This document shows positions 9,172-19,570 of a stretch of 64,000 nucleotides of DNA, piece after piece. The stretch comes from Pleurocapsa sp. PCC 7319. GTDB taxonomy: Bacteria; Cyanobacteriota; Cyanobacteriia; Cyanobacteriales; Xenococcaceae. The notes under the pieces were generated by a model. The model had not been told where the DNA came from and made no database searches. It worked only from the letters and a program-made list of their open reading frames with translations. Both the position numbers and the translations under genes were made by a program. The number at the start of each line of letters is the position of its first letter. Positions within the stretch are counted from its first letter, which is position 1. The DNA is taken from contig NZ_KB235922.1 of the NCBI RefSeq assembly GCF_000332195.1, positions 5,987,322 to 6,051,321 of the forward strand, given 5' to 3'.

Positions 9172-10304
9172 TTTTGAAATAAACCTCCCAAAAATCCTTC
9201 CTTGTTTCCTTTTCCGGTAACTTCTCCTCTGACAGCAGCTAATTTTTCCAGTAACTCTCTTTCTTCGGAGTTGACTCGGGTTGGAATGTTGACTTTAACT
9301 GAGATCAAGTGATTACCACGGCTAACAGGATTACCTAACTTAGGAACACCTTTATTTTCTAAAGTAAGTACTGTATTGGGTTGAGTTCCCGCAGGAATAG
9401 TTAACTCTTCTTTGCCATCAACTGTATTTATACTTAGACTACAGCCCAAAATTGCTTGTAAATAGCTAACAGAAATTTCAGATTTAATGTTAATTCCTTC
9501 TCGGGTAAATTCTTTATCAGTCTCAACAAATAAATAGACGTATAAATCTCCTGGCGTACCTCCGCGAACTCCCGCATCTCCTTCAGAGGAAACTCTAAGG
9601 CGGGTACCATTATCTACTCCAGGAGGAATAGTAATTTTGAGTTTTTTAGTTTCTTGTTGACGACCGGCACCATGACAAGTACCGCATTTATCTTCAATGA
9701 CCTGTCCTGTACCATTACAGGTAGTACAAGCTGATACCTGAGCAAAACTTCCAAAGGGAGTACGGGTTGCACGACGCACTTGACCACTGCCACTACAGAC
9801 ACTACAGGTTTTAACTCCTGTACCTGGTTTGGCTCCTGTACCGTTGCAGGTTTGGCAAGATTCTAGGTGAGGAATTCTAATTTGCTTCTCGCCACCAAAC
9901 ACAGCTTCTCGAAAATCCAATTTTAAGTCTAGTCTTAGATCATCCCCTCTAACGGGCCCATTTCGACGACGAGATTGGCTAGCTCCAGTACCAACACCCC
10001 CGCCAAATCCGCTAAAAATAGTTTCGAATATATCAGCGAAACCGCCCATATCACCATAATCAAATCCCGAGCCTCCTGCTGCACCGGCTACGCCAGCTTC
10101 ACCAAAGCGGTCATACCTGGCGCGAGTTTCTGGCTCAGAAAGAACTTCATAAGCACGATTAATTTCTTTGAATTTTTCCTCAGCCCCCGCTTCTTTATTG
10201 ACATCGGGATGATATTTACGAGCTAGACGACGATAAGCACGCTTTAATTCATCTTTATCTACATCGCGGGATACGCCCAGAATTTGATAGTAGTCCCCTG
10301 CCAT
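9168..10304 (-). CDS. dnaJ: Molecular chaperone DnaJ (type I Hsp40)
   Basis: Co-chaperone that delivers substrates to DnaK and stimulates its ATPase. The J domain carries HPD at residues 32-34, followed by a Gly/Phe-rich region (about 70-115). The zinc domain has four CxxCxGxG repeats ([32 protein letters not shown]), followed by the C-terminal beta-sandwich substrate domains. Length 378 residues is normal for a full type I DnaJ. It lies downstream of dnaK on the same strand after 161 bases and overlaps the tusA-like gene by four bases. Confidence 0.96.
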   Translation of the reverse strand: MAGDYYQILGVSRDVDKDELKRAYRRLARKYHPDVNKEAGAEEKFKEINRAYEVLSEPETRARYDRFGEAGVAGAAGGSGFDYGDMGGFADIFETIFSGFGGGVGTGASQSRRRNGPVRGDDLRLDLKLDFREAVFGGEKQIRIPHLESCQTCNGTGAKPGTGVKTCSVCSGSGQVRRATRTPFGSFAQVSACTTCNGTGQVIEDKCGTCHGAGRQQETKKLKITIPPGVDNGTRLRVSSEGDAGVRGGTPGDLYVYLFVETDKEFTREGINIKSEISVSYLQAILGCSLSINTVDGKEELTIPAGTQPNTVLTLENKGVPKLGNPVSRGNHLISVKVNIPTRVNSEERELLEKLAAVRGEVTGKGNKEGFLGGLFQK

Positions 10305-10465
10305 AAAATCTTAATTTTTTCCTATGGTTTGTTGATTTACTTTAGCAAAATCAGAACCAGAAAATATAGTACGGTTACTACTAAGAAATAATTTTCTTAA
10401 TATAGCCAATCCCAACTTTCTGAGACACTGATCAAAAATTTGACGGTTCACAGTCTAAGTTTATA

Positions 10466-12466
10466 TTAATCAACTGTTTCATAATCATCAAATGATGTCT
10501 CATCATCTAAGCCTAAATCAGCTCCACCTTCAACTTTGGCATCGTTAGAAACACTTACTACAGCTTTAACGCTATTATCTTGCTCCATATCCATTTGGGT
10601 TGCGGCTTCGGCTAAATCATCATCATCGAACAAAAAGGCATCATCCACATCTGAATTCTTTTGTTGGTAAACATCAGTACCAATTTCTAGCAAGGTTTGA
10701 CGTAAAGTATCCAAAATACCGCTAATTTCTTTAATGCTTGTATGAGGACTATTACAAGCTATCTTAAATTCTTCTTTGATCCGAGCTATTTTGGCCTTAA
10801 GCTCATCGCGAATTAAATCACCTTGTTCGTTGAGAGTTGATTCGTAGTTATAAATTAAATTCTCGGCTTGGTTTTTCAAGTTTACTAGTTCAATGTTACG
10901 ACGATCTTGCTCAGCATAGTTTTCCGCTTCTTGTCGCATCCGCTCAACTTCATTCGAGCTTAATCCTCCAGTATTACTAATAGTAATACTTTGCTGTTTT
11001 CCAGTACCTTTGTCTTGAGCCGAAACCTGCAAAATTCCGTTAACATCAATTTCAAAGGAAACTTCAATTTGGGGCATCCCTCTCGGTGCTACCGGAATTC
11101 CTGTGAGCAAGAATTTACCCAAACTTTTATTGTCTTTTGCCATCGCTCTTTCTCCTTGAAGAGCATGAATCTCGACACTTGTTTGACCATCGGCGGCAGT
11201 AGAAAAAACTTGTGATTTACTGGTAGGTACAGTGGTATTTTTTTCAATGATTTTGGTAAACACTTCACCCAAAGTTTCAATGCCTAAAGATAAGGGTGTA
11301 ATATCTAATAGCAAGACATCTTCTACTTCACCGCCCAAAACTCCAGCTTGAATTGCAGCTCCAGCAGCTACAGCTTCATCAGGATTAACTGAACGGTCTA
11401 TTTGCATCCCGTCAAAAATCGTCTGAATTGCTTCTTGTACTGCCGGAATACGGGTTGAACCTCCCACGAGAATAATACGGTCTATTTCAGTAGGTTTTAA
11501 ACCCGCATCCTTCAGAGCTAATTTGACAGGCTCTAGAGTTTTCTGAATCAAAGATTTGGCCAACTCTTCAAATTTTGCCCGACTCAATTCCAATTCTATA
11601 TGCTTGGGACCAGTTTCATCAGCAGTGATAAATGGCAGATTGATCGAAGTTGTAGGAGCAACAGAAAGTTCTATTTTGGCTTTTTCTGAGGCTTCACGCA
11701 TACGCTGCAATGCCATTTTATCGGTTCTTAAGTCAATTTCTTCCTGAGTATAAAAAGTTTTAATCATCCAACGTACTATGACATTATCAAAGTCATCACC
11801 ACCAAGATGGTTATTTCCAGCTGTTGCCTTAACTTCAAAAACACCATTTCCTAATTGGAGGATAGAAACATCAAAAGTACCGCCTCCCAAGTCAAAGACT
11901 AAAATATGTTCCTCTTGATCCTGTTTATCCAAACCATAAGCAAGGGCAGCAGCAGTCGGCTCGTTAACGATACGTAACACTTCCAAACCAGCAATCGTAC
12001 CAGCATCTTTAGTTGCCTGCCGTTGGGCATCAGTAAAATAAGCTGGAACAGTAATCACTGCCTCAGTTACTGGTTCGCCTAAAAAGCTCTCAGCATCAGC
12101 TTTGAGCTTTTGTAGAATCATCGCTGAAATCTCTTGAGGGGTATATTGTCGGTCATTAATCTTGACATCGACAGTATCATCCCGACCAGAAACACATTTG
12201 TATGGAGTACGAGAACGCTCTTCTTCTGTATCTTCCCAGCGACGACCAATAAAACGCTTAATGCTGTGGACAGTATTTTGAGCGTTAGTAACTGATTGTC
12301 TTTTTGCTAATTGACCAACTAAACGAGTATCACCCTTGGCAAATGCCACCATACTTGGAGTTGTTCTCGCACCTTCAGAATTGGCAATTATGACAGGCTT
12401 ACCCCCTTCAAGCACAGAAACACAACTGTTGGTAGTTCCCAGATCAATACCGATAACTTTTGCCAT
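10466..12466 (-). CDS. dnaK: Molecular chaperone DnaK (Hsp70)
   Basis: A 666-residue Hsp70. The ATPase domain begins [17 protein letters not shown] and carries the phosphate-2 motif [14 protein letters not shown] and the adenosine motif [13 protein letters not shown]. The interdomain linker is [16 protein letters not shown]. The substrate-binding domain and helical lid follow, ending in an acidic aspartate-rich tail (EDVETSFDD-like ending, not EEVD). Transcribed after grpE and before dnaJ, so the whole KJE chaperone set is encoded here. Cyanobacteria usually carry several dnaK paralogues; I cannot assign which one with certainty. No CIRCE element was found upstream. Confidence 0.96.
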   Translation of the reverse strand: MAKVIGIDLGTTNSCVSVLEGGKPVIIANSEGARTTPSMVAFAKGDTRLVGQLAKRQSVTNAQNTVHSIKRFIGRRWEDTEEERSRTPYKCVSGRDDTVDVKINDRQYTPQEISAMILQKLKADAESFLGEPVTEAVITVPAYFTDAQRQATKDAGTIAGLEVLRIVNEPTAAALAYGLDKQDQEEHILVFDLGGGTFDVSILQLGNGVFEVKATAGNNHLGGDDFDNVIVRWMIKTFYTQEEIDLRTDKMALQRMREASEKAKIELSVAPTTSINLPFITADETGPKHIELELSRAKFEELAKSLIQKTLEPVKLALKDAGLKPTEIDRIILVGGSTRIPAVQEAIQTIFDGMQIDRSVNPDEAVAAGAAIQAGVLGGEVEDVLLLDITPLSLGIETLGEVFTKIIEKNTTVPTSKSQVFSTAADGQTSVEIHALQGERAMAKDNKSLGKFLLTGIPVAPRGMPQIEVSFEIDVNGILQVSAQDKGTGKQQSITISNTGGLSSNEVERMRQEAENYAEQDRRNIELVNLKNQAENLIYNYESTLNEQGDLIRDELKAKIARIKEEFKIACNSPHTSIKEISGILDTLRQTLLEIGTDVYQQKNSDVDDAFLFDDDDLAEAATQMDMEQDNSVKAVVSVSNDAKVEGGADLGLDDETSFDDYETVD

Positions 12467-12534
12467 AGTGGTTAGGCAGTAACTTTAAATTAATCTATAA
12501 ATTACAGAAGTTGACAGCAAAAATCTGAATAGCA

Positions 12535-12556
12535 ATCGGCATCGTTCTATGCCGAT
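12535..12556 (-). promoter_or_regulatory. Perfect 8-bp hairpin in the grpE-dnaK gap
   Basis: ATCGGCAT (12535-12542) and ATGCCGAT (12549-12556) pair perfectly around a 6-base loop. It lies 46 bases after the grpE stop and about 68 bases before the dnaK start on the transcribed strand, followed by a loosely U-rich stretch. It may be an attenuator, a partial terminator or an RNA-processing site between the two chaperone genes. Confidence 0.5.
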
Positions 12557-12601
12557 GTAATATATTTCTAGATAATCCCAAATCCTAAGCTAGTTTTAAA
12601 T

Positions 12602-13363
12602 TTAGGATTCTGTATTTTCATTTTCCTGCTGATCTTGTTCCGTCTTTTTCTCTTCCGAAGTTATCACAGGTTCTTTGGGAACAGCAACTTTAACCATGGC
12701 ATGACGTAAGATTGTATCTCCCAAAACATACCCTCTCATTAGCTGCTCGATTACTGTTCCCTCGGGATACTCGTCAGTTTGCTCTCGTAACATTGCCTCA
12801 TGAAAATTGGGATCAAATTCTTCTCCCTCAGGTCGCATCGCCGATACTCCCATTTTTTTGAGACAATCTACCAAGGTTTTGTAGACTCCCTGATAACTGC
12901 CATGAATTGCTTTTTCCCCCTCGGTCTCTGGTTTGAGTTGAGTTCTGGCTCGCTCAAAATTATCGACAACTGGTAGTAAATCGGTTATTACATTTTTTTT
13001 AGCTTGTACTTCTAAATTTTCCTTCTCTTTAGTTGTTCTGCGGCGAAAATTTTCAAAATCTGCTGCTAGTCGAGTGTACTGTGCTTTAGTTAGCTCAGCT
13101 TGTTCACTTTTTTCGTCTAAAAGCTTTTTGAGATTGGCGTTTTCCTGTTGAAAAGCAGCAAAAATCTCCTCATTCTCAGGAGAATTTGTACCATCATCTT
13201 CTATTTCTAAATTAGCTTCTGTAGATTGTGATTCATCTACGGTAGATTCTTCAGTAGCCTCAGTCGATTCCGCTCCAGAATCGTTGATATCTACGGGACC
13301 GTCAGAAGTATTTATTTCTGGGTTCTGGTCAATGATTTCTGGTTGTTTCTGCTCTTCAGTCAT
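12602..13363 (-). CDS. grpE: Nucleotide exchange factor GrpE
   Basis: Releases ADP from DnaK. The 253-residue protein has a long acidic, disordered N-terminus (about 70 residues rich in E, D, S, T), a coiled-coil region ([37 protein letters not shown]) typical of the GrpE dimer stalk, and the conserved C-terminal beta domain: [24 protein letters not shown]. First gene of the minus-strand chaperone run, 135 bases before dnaK. Divergent from pilB across 246 bases. Confidence 0.95.
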   Translation of the reverse strand: MTEEQKQPEIIDQNPEINTSDGPVDINDSGAESTEATEESTVDESQSTEANLEIEDDGTNSPENEEIFAAFQQENANLKKLLDEKSEQAELTKAQYTRLAADFENFRRRTTKEKENLEVQAKKNVITDLLPVVDNFERARTQLKPETEGEKAIHGSYQGVYKTLVDCLKKMGVSAMRPEGEEFDPNFHEAMLREQTDEYPEGTVIEQLMRGYVLGDTILRHAMVKVAVPKEPVITSEEKKTEQDQQENENTES

Positions 13364-13609
13364 CGGAATGTCGATCCCTCCATATACAAAATCAGTTACT
13401 TACCTGAAAAGTAATCATACTTTTAAAGTCATCATAAATAACTTTTTGCCGAACTATCAATTTGCCGCTAATCAAATGTAGCACTTTGCGGTGCGATTCC
13501 TCGTCTCAACGCAAGAAATAATGATTTTGTTAGTTTCAGTTGAAATTTTAATAAAACTTTGGGGAACACTAAATAACGTGACTGAGATGTTTTACCTTTT
13601 TATGGCTTT

Positions 13610-15616
13610 ATGGCTTATTCTTCTTCTTCTAAAAGAACTCGGGCGATCGCTTTACGTAACAATTTATCCCCTTTTGGCAATCAATTGGTGCAAAAGGGAT
13701 TTATTGATGGCGACAAAATGCAGAAGGCTCTAGCTGAAAGCCGTAAAACTGGTCGTTCTTTGGTAGATGTGATCGAATCAGCTACAGGCAAGCAGCTGCC
13801 ACCAGACTTATTACTTCAGTATAAGAAACATCATCTATTTGAGCTCAAAGTTCTTTATGGAGTCGAATCTATTGATCCGGAAATAGATAGTGATCAATTG
13901 AGCGGCGATCAGATGGAGGAATTAATTAATTCTTTAATTCCTCTGGATATTTGTCGTCGCTATCGATTGATCCCGTTAAGAAAAGAATCGGGTGAAACAC
14001 CGGTTTTAGTGGTGGCAATGGTAGACCCCGAAAATTTGGAGGCACAGGATGATCTCAACCGCATCCTCAGACCTAAGGGAATTAATGTTAAACGGCAAGT
14101 TATTACTCAAGCCGACTACCAAAGACTAATCGATCAATTTTTAGACGAGCAAGTTAAAAAGGAAACTGCCAAGAAAAAAGAAGTCAATGTTGACGTTTCT
14201 CTAGAATTAGACAATTTTGATTTCAACTTAGAAGAGGCAGACGATGAAATTGCCGATGACTTAGGTGCAGCTAACGAAGCTCAAGCAGCACCAATTATTA
14301 CTCTGGTGAACAAAATACTGGCAAAAGCTTTACAAGACGGAATATCTGATATTCATGTTGAACCTCAAGAAGAAGGATTGAAAATTCGTTATCGCAAGGA
14401 CGGAGTTTTACAACAACCCTTCGATTCTATGCCCAAAAAGATTATTCCTGCTGTGGTTGCTCGTTTCAAGATCATGGCTGAGCTAGATATTGCTGAAAAA
14501 CGCTTACCCCAAGATGGTAAGATACGCCGCATGTTTCAGGGTAGAAAGGTAGATTTTCGAGTGAACACTCTACCCAGTCGCTACGGAGAAAAAGTTGTAC
14601 TCAGGATTTTAGATAACTCAGCTACTCAGTTGGGTTTGGATAAGCTTATTTCCCACGAGCCAACTCTAGAGATTGTTAGAGATATGGCCAAACGTCCTTT
14701 TGGAATTATTTTGGTAACTGGTCCGACAGGTTCAGGTAAATCTACTACTCTCTATTCGGTATTAGCCGAAAGAAATAGTCCTGACATTAACATTAGTACA
14801 GCTGAAGATCCCATTGAATATTCTCTGGACGGTATTACCCAAGTACAGGTAATTCGTGAAAAAGGCATGGACTTTGCCTCAATTCTCAGAGCTTTTCTCA
14901 GACAAGACCCTGATGTGATTCTAGTAGGTGAGACGAGGGACTCGGAAACTGCTAAAACAGCAATTGAAGCTGCACTGACTGGTCACTTGGTATTAACTAC
15001 TCTTCACACCAATGACGCAGCAGGAGCGATCGCTCGTCTGGATGAAATGGGGGTAGAACCATTTATGATTTCGGGGGCCTTGGTAGGAGTATTGGCTCAA
15101 AGACTAATGCGCCGAGTTTGTAGCGATTGTCGCATTGCCTACAATCCTAGCCGTGAAGAGTTATCTAGGTTTGGGTTATCGGCTTCAGTGGAAGAAGAAG
15201 TGATCTTTTATAAAGCCAATAAATTGGATGTGGAGCAACTCTCTCAAGCTAAAAGCAATGGCTCTATTTGTTCCAAGTGTAATGGAGTTGGCTATAAGGG
15301 TCGAGTTGGGGTTTACGAGGTCATGCGTAATTCGGAAAAGTTACAGACTTTGATTAACGAGGGAGCAAATACCGATCGCATCAAAGAAACGGCAGTAGAA
15401 GAAGGGATGATCACGATCTTGGCCTATAGCTTGAACTTAGTTAAAGAAGGTCATACCACCCTGGAAGAAGTAGAACGGGTAACCTTTACCGATTCGGGTT
15501 TGGAAGCTGAATTAAAAGCTAAGCGTAAAAGTGGCTTAACTTGTCGTACTTGTAGTGCAGAATTACAACCTGAATGGCTGGATTGTCCCTACTGTATGAC
15601 TCCTCGCTTTAGTTAA
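13610..15616 (+). CDS. pilB: Type IV pilus assembly ATPase PilB (GspE family)
   Basis: Hexameric extension motor of type IV pili. The 668-residue protein has an N-terminal GspE/MshEN region, a catalytic core with Walker A GPTGSGKSTT, the Asp box (AEDPIEY), Walker B (DPDVILVGETRD) and His box (LTTLHTNDA). A zinc-binding tetracysteine is formed by C504-C507 and C554-C557. The C-terminus adds a second CxxC...CxxC pair (C645, C648, C659, C662), an apparent zinc ribbon. First gene of a pilB-pilT-pilC run, 48 bases before pilT. In cyanobacteria these pili serve phototactic motility and DNA uptake. The ATG at 13610 is preferred; another ATG 8 bases upstream is out of frame. Confidence 0.96.
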   Translation: MAYSSSSKRTRAIALRNNLSPFGNQLVQKGFIDGDKMQKALAESRKTGRSLVDVIESATGKQLPPDLLLQYKKHHLFELKVLYGVESIDPEIDSDQLSGDQMEELINSLIPLDICRRYRLIPLRKESGETPVLVVAMVDPENLEAQDDLNRILRPKGINVKRQVITQADYQRLIDQFLDEQVKKETAKKKEVNVDVSLELDNFDFNLEEADDEIADDLGAANEAQAAPIITLVNKILAKALQDGISDIHVEPQEEGLKIRYRKDGVLQQPFDSMPKKIIPAVVARFKIMAELDIAEKRLPQDGKIRRMFQGRKVDFRVNTLPSRYGEKVVLRILDNSATQLGLDKLISHEPTLEIVRDMAKRPFGIILVTGPTGSGKSTTLYSVLAERNSPDINISTAEDPIEYSLDGITQVQVIREKGMDFASILRAFLRQDPDVILVGETRDSETAKTAIEAALTGHLVLTTLHTNDAAGAIARLDEMGVEPFMISGALVGVLAQRLMRRVCSDCRIAYNPSREELSRFGLSASVEEEVIFYKANKLDVEQLSQAKSNGSICSKCNGVGYKGRVGVYEVMRNSEKLQTLINEGANTDRIKETAVEEGMITILAYSLNLVKEGHTTLEEVERVTFTDSGLEAELKAKRKSGLTCRTCSAELQPEWLDCPYCMTPRFS

Positions 15617-15664
15617 TAAGTAAGTATGTCTGCATTTAAATATCTATTTTAAGAGGCAAAAATT

Positions 15665-16774
15665 ATGGATTTAATGATTGAAGATTTGATGGAACAATTG
15701 GTGGAAATGGGTGGCTCCGATATGCATATCCAGGGTGGTTCCCCAGTCTATTTTCGTATTAGCGGGAAATTGACTCCTATCGGTGAAGAACTTACGCCCC
15801 AAGAGTGTCAAAGGCTCATTTTCAGTATGCTCAATAATAATCAAAGAAAAGAATTAGAGCAACATTGGGAATTAGATTGTTCCTACGGAGTCAAAGGATT
15901 AGCCCGTTTTCGGGTCAATGTCTACAAAGAAAGAGGCTGTTATGCCGCTTGTTTACGGGCATTGTCCTCCAAAATTCCCAACTTCGATCAGTTAGGCTTG
16001 CCCGATGTAGTCAAGAGGATTACAGAAAGACCGAGGGGTCTAGTTTTAGTTACGGGACCGACCGGTTCAGGTAAAACCACAACTTTGGCGGCGATGTTGG
16101 ATTTAATCAATCGCACCCGAGCCGAGCATATTCTCACGGTCGAAGACCCAATTGAATATGTTTTTGACAATGTTAAAAGTTTATTTCATCAACGACAGAA
16201 AGGGGAAGATACCAAAAGCTTTGCTAATGCCCTCAAGGCAGCATTGCGGGAAGACCCAGATATTATCTTGGTCGGGGAAATGCGGGATTTGGAAACAATT
16301 TCTCTGGCAATTTCCGCAGCAGAAACAGGTCACTTGGTCTTTGGCACGCTTCACACCAACTCTGCTTCAGGCACTGTAGATCGGATGATTGATGTTTTTC
16401 CCGCTGGTCAACAAGCGCAAATTAGAGCTATGCTATCTAATTCTCTAATTGCGGTCTTTAGTCAAACCTTAGTTAAAAAGAAAAATCCTAAACCTGGAGA
16501 GTTTGGCAGGGTGATGGCCCAGGAAATCATGATCGTTACGCCAGCGATCGCCAATTTAATCCGTGAAGGTAAAGCTTCTCAAGTGTATTCCGCAATTCAA
16601 ACAGGAGCCAAAATGGATATGCAGACCATGGAACAAGCGTTAGCCGACTTAATTAAAAAAGGCATGGTCAGTATGGAAGAGGGAATTGCTAAAAGTTCCA
16701 GACCCGATGAGTTACAGCGTCTTGCTGGTGCCGCTGCTGGGATGGGTCTGGCAGCCAATGCCAAGCGTCGTTAA
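15665..16774 (+). CDS. pilT: Type IV pilus retraction ATPase PilT
   Basis: Hexameric motor that depolymerises the pilus. The 369-residue protein shows the PilT N-terminal domain (GSDMHIQGGSPVYFRISGKL), Walker A GPTGSGKTTT, Asp box (TVEDPIEYVF), Walker B (EDPDIILVGEMRD), His box (FGTLHTNSA) and the AIRNLIRE-like segment (AIANLIREGKASQ). The C-terminal tail is short and basic. Lies between pilB and pilC, all co-oriented, 71 bases before pilC, so it is probably co-transcribed. Confidence 0.96.
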   Translation: MDLMIEDLMEQLVEMGGSDMHIQGGSPVYFRISGKLTPIGEELTPQECQRLIFSMLNNNQRKELEQHWELDCSYGVKGLARFRVNVYKERGCYAACLRALSSKIPNFDQLGLPDVVKRITERPRGLVLVTGPTGSGKTTTLAAMLDLINRTRAEHILTVEDPIEYVFDNVKSLFHQRQKGEDTKSFANALKAALREDPDIILVGEMRDLETISLAISAAETGHLVFGTLHTNSASGTVDRMIDVFPAGQQAQIRAMLSNSLIAVFSQTLVKKKNPKPGEFGRVMAQEIMIVTPAIANLIREGKASQVYSAIQTGAKMDMQTMEQALADLIKKGMVSMEEGIAKSSRPDELQRLAGAAAGMGLAANAKRR

Positions 16775-16845
16775 CTAACAACTATTTAACTTAACTAATT
16801 GAACTAGTTTTTTGCTTACAACTCAATTAAATTATTGGTTTATAT

Positions 16846-18060
16846 ATGTCTGTATTCGTAGCAAAGGTCAAAGATCATTCTGGCAAAGTTTTCAAAGAAA
16901 AAATTGAAGCTGCTTCTGCTGAACAAGCTCGTCTAGTACTAAAAAATAGATACGTAGCTGTTGGTAAAGTTAATAAATCTAGTTTTGAAATCGATCTGTC
17001 TCAATTAGAATTAGCCTTAGCGAAAGTAACTGTTAAAGATAAAGCAGTCTTCTCACGGCAATTTTCTGTAATGGTTAATGCTGGAGTGGCGATTATTCGA
17101 GCTTTAGGTATCCTGGCAGATCAAGCGCCCAATCCCAAACTTAAAAAAGCTTTATTAGCCATTAGTGCTGAGGTGCAACAGGGTACAAGTCTATCAGAAT
17201 CAATGACTAAGCACCCTGAATGTTTTAATGATTTATACGTCTATATGGTTGAAGCTGGGGAGGCTGGTGGGGTACTTGACGAAGTGCTAATGCGACTTTC
17301 TAAATTGCTGGAAGACATGGCCAAGTTACAAAATCAAATTAAATCAGCCATGGCTTATCCTGTGACAGTGGGAATTTTTGCTGTAATTGCCTTTTTGGGC
17401 ATGACAATATTTCTAATTCCAGTTTTCGGGGGAATTTTTGAGCAGTTAGGGGCAGAATTACCATTACTTACTCGAACTATGCTAACGATTAGTGGCATAC
17501 TTCGTAGTTGGAAAGTATTAATCCCGATTGTCGGTTTTGTCGTAGTCAGTTTTTTAATTCGCACCTACTATAAAACCCCCGCCGGTCGTTTACAAATTGA
17601 TGGCTTTATGTTGAAAATGCCGTTGTTTGGTGATCTGAATGAAAAAATCGCTGTAGCTCGTTTTTGTCGTGTTTTTGGGACTTTAACTCGTTCGGGCGTC
17701 CCTGTATTGCAGTGTTTTGATATTGTCTGTAATACCATTGGTAATCAGGTGATTATCAACGCTGTGATGGCTGCTAAACAAGACATTCAACAAGGTGGAA
17801 TGATCTCCTTAGCAATCCAAAAAGAAAATGTTTTTCCTGCCTTGGCGATTCAAATGATCAGTATTGGGGAAGAAACAGGAGAATTGGACGGCATGATGGA
17901 GAAAGTTGCCGACTTTTATGAAGATGAAGTAGAACAGGCAGTTAAAGCTCTGACCAGCATGATTGAACCGATAATGATGGTGGGTATTGCTCTAATGGTC
18001 GGTACAATTCTACTTTCAATGTACTTACCAATGTTCTCTATCTTCGACCAGTTAGCCTAA
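16846..18060 (+). CDS. pilC: Type IV pilus inner-membrane platform protein PilC (GspF family)
   Basis: Inner-membrane platform that couples the PilB/PilT motors to pilin movement. The 404-residue protein has two T2SSF domains. The first begins at the FSRQFSVMVNAGVAIIRAL motif and the second at RFCRVFGTLTRSGVPVLQCF. Hydrophobic segments lie around 17370-17430, 17500-17560 and at the C-terminus (IMMVGIALMVGTILLSMYLP). It closes the pilBTC set, and only 20 bases separate its stop from the preferred ATG of the next gene. Confidence 0.95.
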   Translation: MSVFVAKVKDHSGKVFKEKIEAASAEQARLVLKNRYVAVGKVNKSSFEIDLSQLELALAKVTVKDKAVFSRQFSVMVNAGVAIIRALGILADQAPNPKLKKALLAISAEVQQGTSLSESMTKHPECFNDLYVYMVEAGEAGGVLDEVLMRLSKLLEDMAKLQNQIKSAMAYPVTVGIFAVIAFLGMTIFLIPVFGGIFEQLGAELPLLTRTMLTISGILRSWKVLIPIVGFVVVSFLIRTYYKTPAGRLQIDGFMLKMPLFGDLNEKIAVARFCRVFGTLTRSGVPVLQCFDIVCNTIGNQVIINAVMAAKQDIQQGGMISLAIQKENVFPALAIQMISIGEETGELDGMMEKVADFYEDEVEQAVKALTSMIEPIMMVGIALMVGTILLSMYLPMFSIFDQLA

Positions 18061-18080
18061 TTTTGGAGAGCGATCACCTC

Positions 18081-18686
18081 ATGCCTGTCAAAAAAACTGA
18101 TTATGAAACTCTACTGGCAGAATATAGCATTCGTAGTGGGGCGATCGCTTTACTCAAGCAATATCGTCCCTATCTAGAGGCATTACCCAGTATTCGTCGA
18201 CCAGAACAAAGTTTAATTACTATTCCTCTTCCTGTAGTCCGCATTCGCCGACCAGAGTTAGAATTGAAAAATCCTCTGCAACCTAAAACGACCCGCATTG
18301 CTACTTCTCTTCCCTGCGACTTAGGTATTTTGATGTGTGATCCTGAGTGGAAAATCAAAATGGGTGCAGAAATCATCGTTTTTATTCATCGTCCAGAAGA
18401 AGATTTTTCGGATCTAATTAATCGTTGGCGACAAACCCAGGTTTATCTAGATCGAGATTATGAATGGTTGATGCCTCCCAAGGAACAGCATATGTTTAGC
18501 GAAGCAGCCGAAGAAATTAATCCCTTATTTGTTGTTTTTGAGGAGACGAGCGATCGCATCAAGCAAGGTTTAGCTGGAGCTGGGTTTCCCTTTATTGTGC
18601 AATCTCTCAATTATTCAGTAGAGTCGGAGATTATTGACCATGAATGTAGACTCTCTCCTCACGATCAATATCCACATGACCAGTAA
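18081..18686 (+). CDS. Conserved-looking protein of unknown function downstream of pilC
   Basis: I do not recognise the family. About 201 residues, no signal peptide or membrane segment, rich in Arg-Pro motifs in the first half (VVRIRRPELELKNP) and with an acidic C-terminal half. A TTG at 18063 extends the frame, but the ATG at 18081 with GGAG at 18065-18068 upstream is more likely. It follows pilC by 20 bases on the same strand and may be a pilus-associated or merely co-transcribed protein. Codon use matches its neighbours. Confidence 0.7.
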   Translation: MPVKKTDYETLLAEYSIRSGAIALLKQYRPYLEALPSIRRPEQSLITIPLPVVRIRRPELELKNPLQPKTTRIATSLPCDLGILMCDPEWKIKMGAEIIVFIHRPEEDFSDLINRWRQTQVYLDRDYEWLMPPKEQHMFSEAAEEINPLFVVFEETSDRIKQGLAGAGFPFIVQSLNYSVESEIIDHECRLSPHDQYPHDQ

Positions 18687-18694
18687 ATTTTAGA

Positions 18695-19207
18695 TTAAAC
18701 TTCAGCCATGACTTTCTTCATATTACGATGATTTTCTAATCCCTCATCAATTTCAAAATCTTCTAAATTCAAAATCTCCAGATTTAAAATTTCTCCCTGT
18801 TCTAAGATTTGCTTTCTGATCTGCTGCGCCTTTTTCCTATCTTTTGCTTCTTCGATTGGATCAAATTTCTTAATCAGCCAAGTTGACTGTTTCTCTAGCT
18901 TGCCATCCTTATTCTTCACGTGAATGCTGCTATAGCGGATAAACTTATATCGCTCGTATTTATATCCTGTTCTCGGTGGTTTAAAGCCGATTAATTCACA
19001 AATTTCTTTATCGGTTAATGTCTCGTTAGATTTTGCGTAAATCTCGAATAGGGCATAAGCTTGAATGCGTTCATTGGATGCGATCGCATCTAAGGCATTG
19101 CGCCTAATGATTTCCATATCGAGAATTGCTGGGAAATCAGTATCGTATTTATCTGGTTTGTTATTTAAGTTTTGGACAGTTACAGAGCTAATTTGAGTTT
19201 CTTTCAT
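18695..19207 (-). CDS. Hypothetical protein with possible helix-turn-helix
   Basis: 170 residues, not recognised. The central part (about residues 45-85, AYALFEIYAKSNETLTDKEI then CELIGFKPPRTGYKYE) has the helical pattern of a winged helix-turn-helix, so DNA binding is possible. The C-terminus is strongly charged, with a tandem EILNLEILNLED repeat. Convergent with the unknown pilC-linked gene, the two stops being 8 bases apart. No operon partner. Confidence 0.6.
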   Translation of the reverse strand: MKETQISSVTVQNLNNKPDKYDTDFPAILDMEIIRRNALDAIASNERIQAYALFEIYAKSNETLTDKEICELIGFKPPRTGYKYERYKFIRYSSIHVKNKDGKLEKQSTWLIKKFDPIEEAKDRKKAQQIRKQILEQGEILNLEILNLEDFEIDEGLENHRNMKKVMAEV

Positions 19208-19570
19208 AGGACAAGAGCTTTTTTTGAAGCTACGGCAATCCTAGATGAAATTTAGAGAAAAGGTATTGTTGCAAGTTGTTTAGATACGGTAATACCCTGC
19301 GAGTTATTAACTCAACTCATTAAGGTACATCTCCACAAGTTAATCCCTATCGCTCCCTCAAACAAAAGAGAACTGCCGTAACAATATAGGTCCCCCTAAG
19401 CAAACAGTTTTTTTAGTTCGCGGGGATCATCATCTTATATCTTGATTTAAGACAGTTCCAGCTAAATCATTTAATTCTTAATAATTCATTTCATAGTAGC
19501 TTAGAGGCATTAGTGATTGGCTCTAAGCTACGAATCAAAGTTTCTTCAGATTTATAAGGAAGGAAATTGA
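19208..19570. other. Intergenic region with a strong hairpin downstream of hpf
   Basis: No ORF supported. GTAGCTTAGAG (19496-19506) and CTCTAAGCTAC (19521-19531) form a perfect 11-bp stem with a 14-base loop, about 40 bases past the hpf stop on the minus strand. It is plausibly the hpf transcript terminator or 3' stabiliser, although no long U tract follows. Confidence 0.6.

Noticed and set aside
13364-13609. CIRCE heat-shock operator upstream of grpE
   Set aside because: No TTAGCACTC-N9-GAGTGCTAA match; a partial TAGCACT occurs near 13479, but its partner arm is absent.
13491-13733. 80-codon plus-strand ORF before pilB
   Set aside because: It overlaps the true pilB start in another frame and has no family resemblance; the hydrophobic stretch is a frame artefact of AT-rich promoter DNA.
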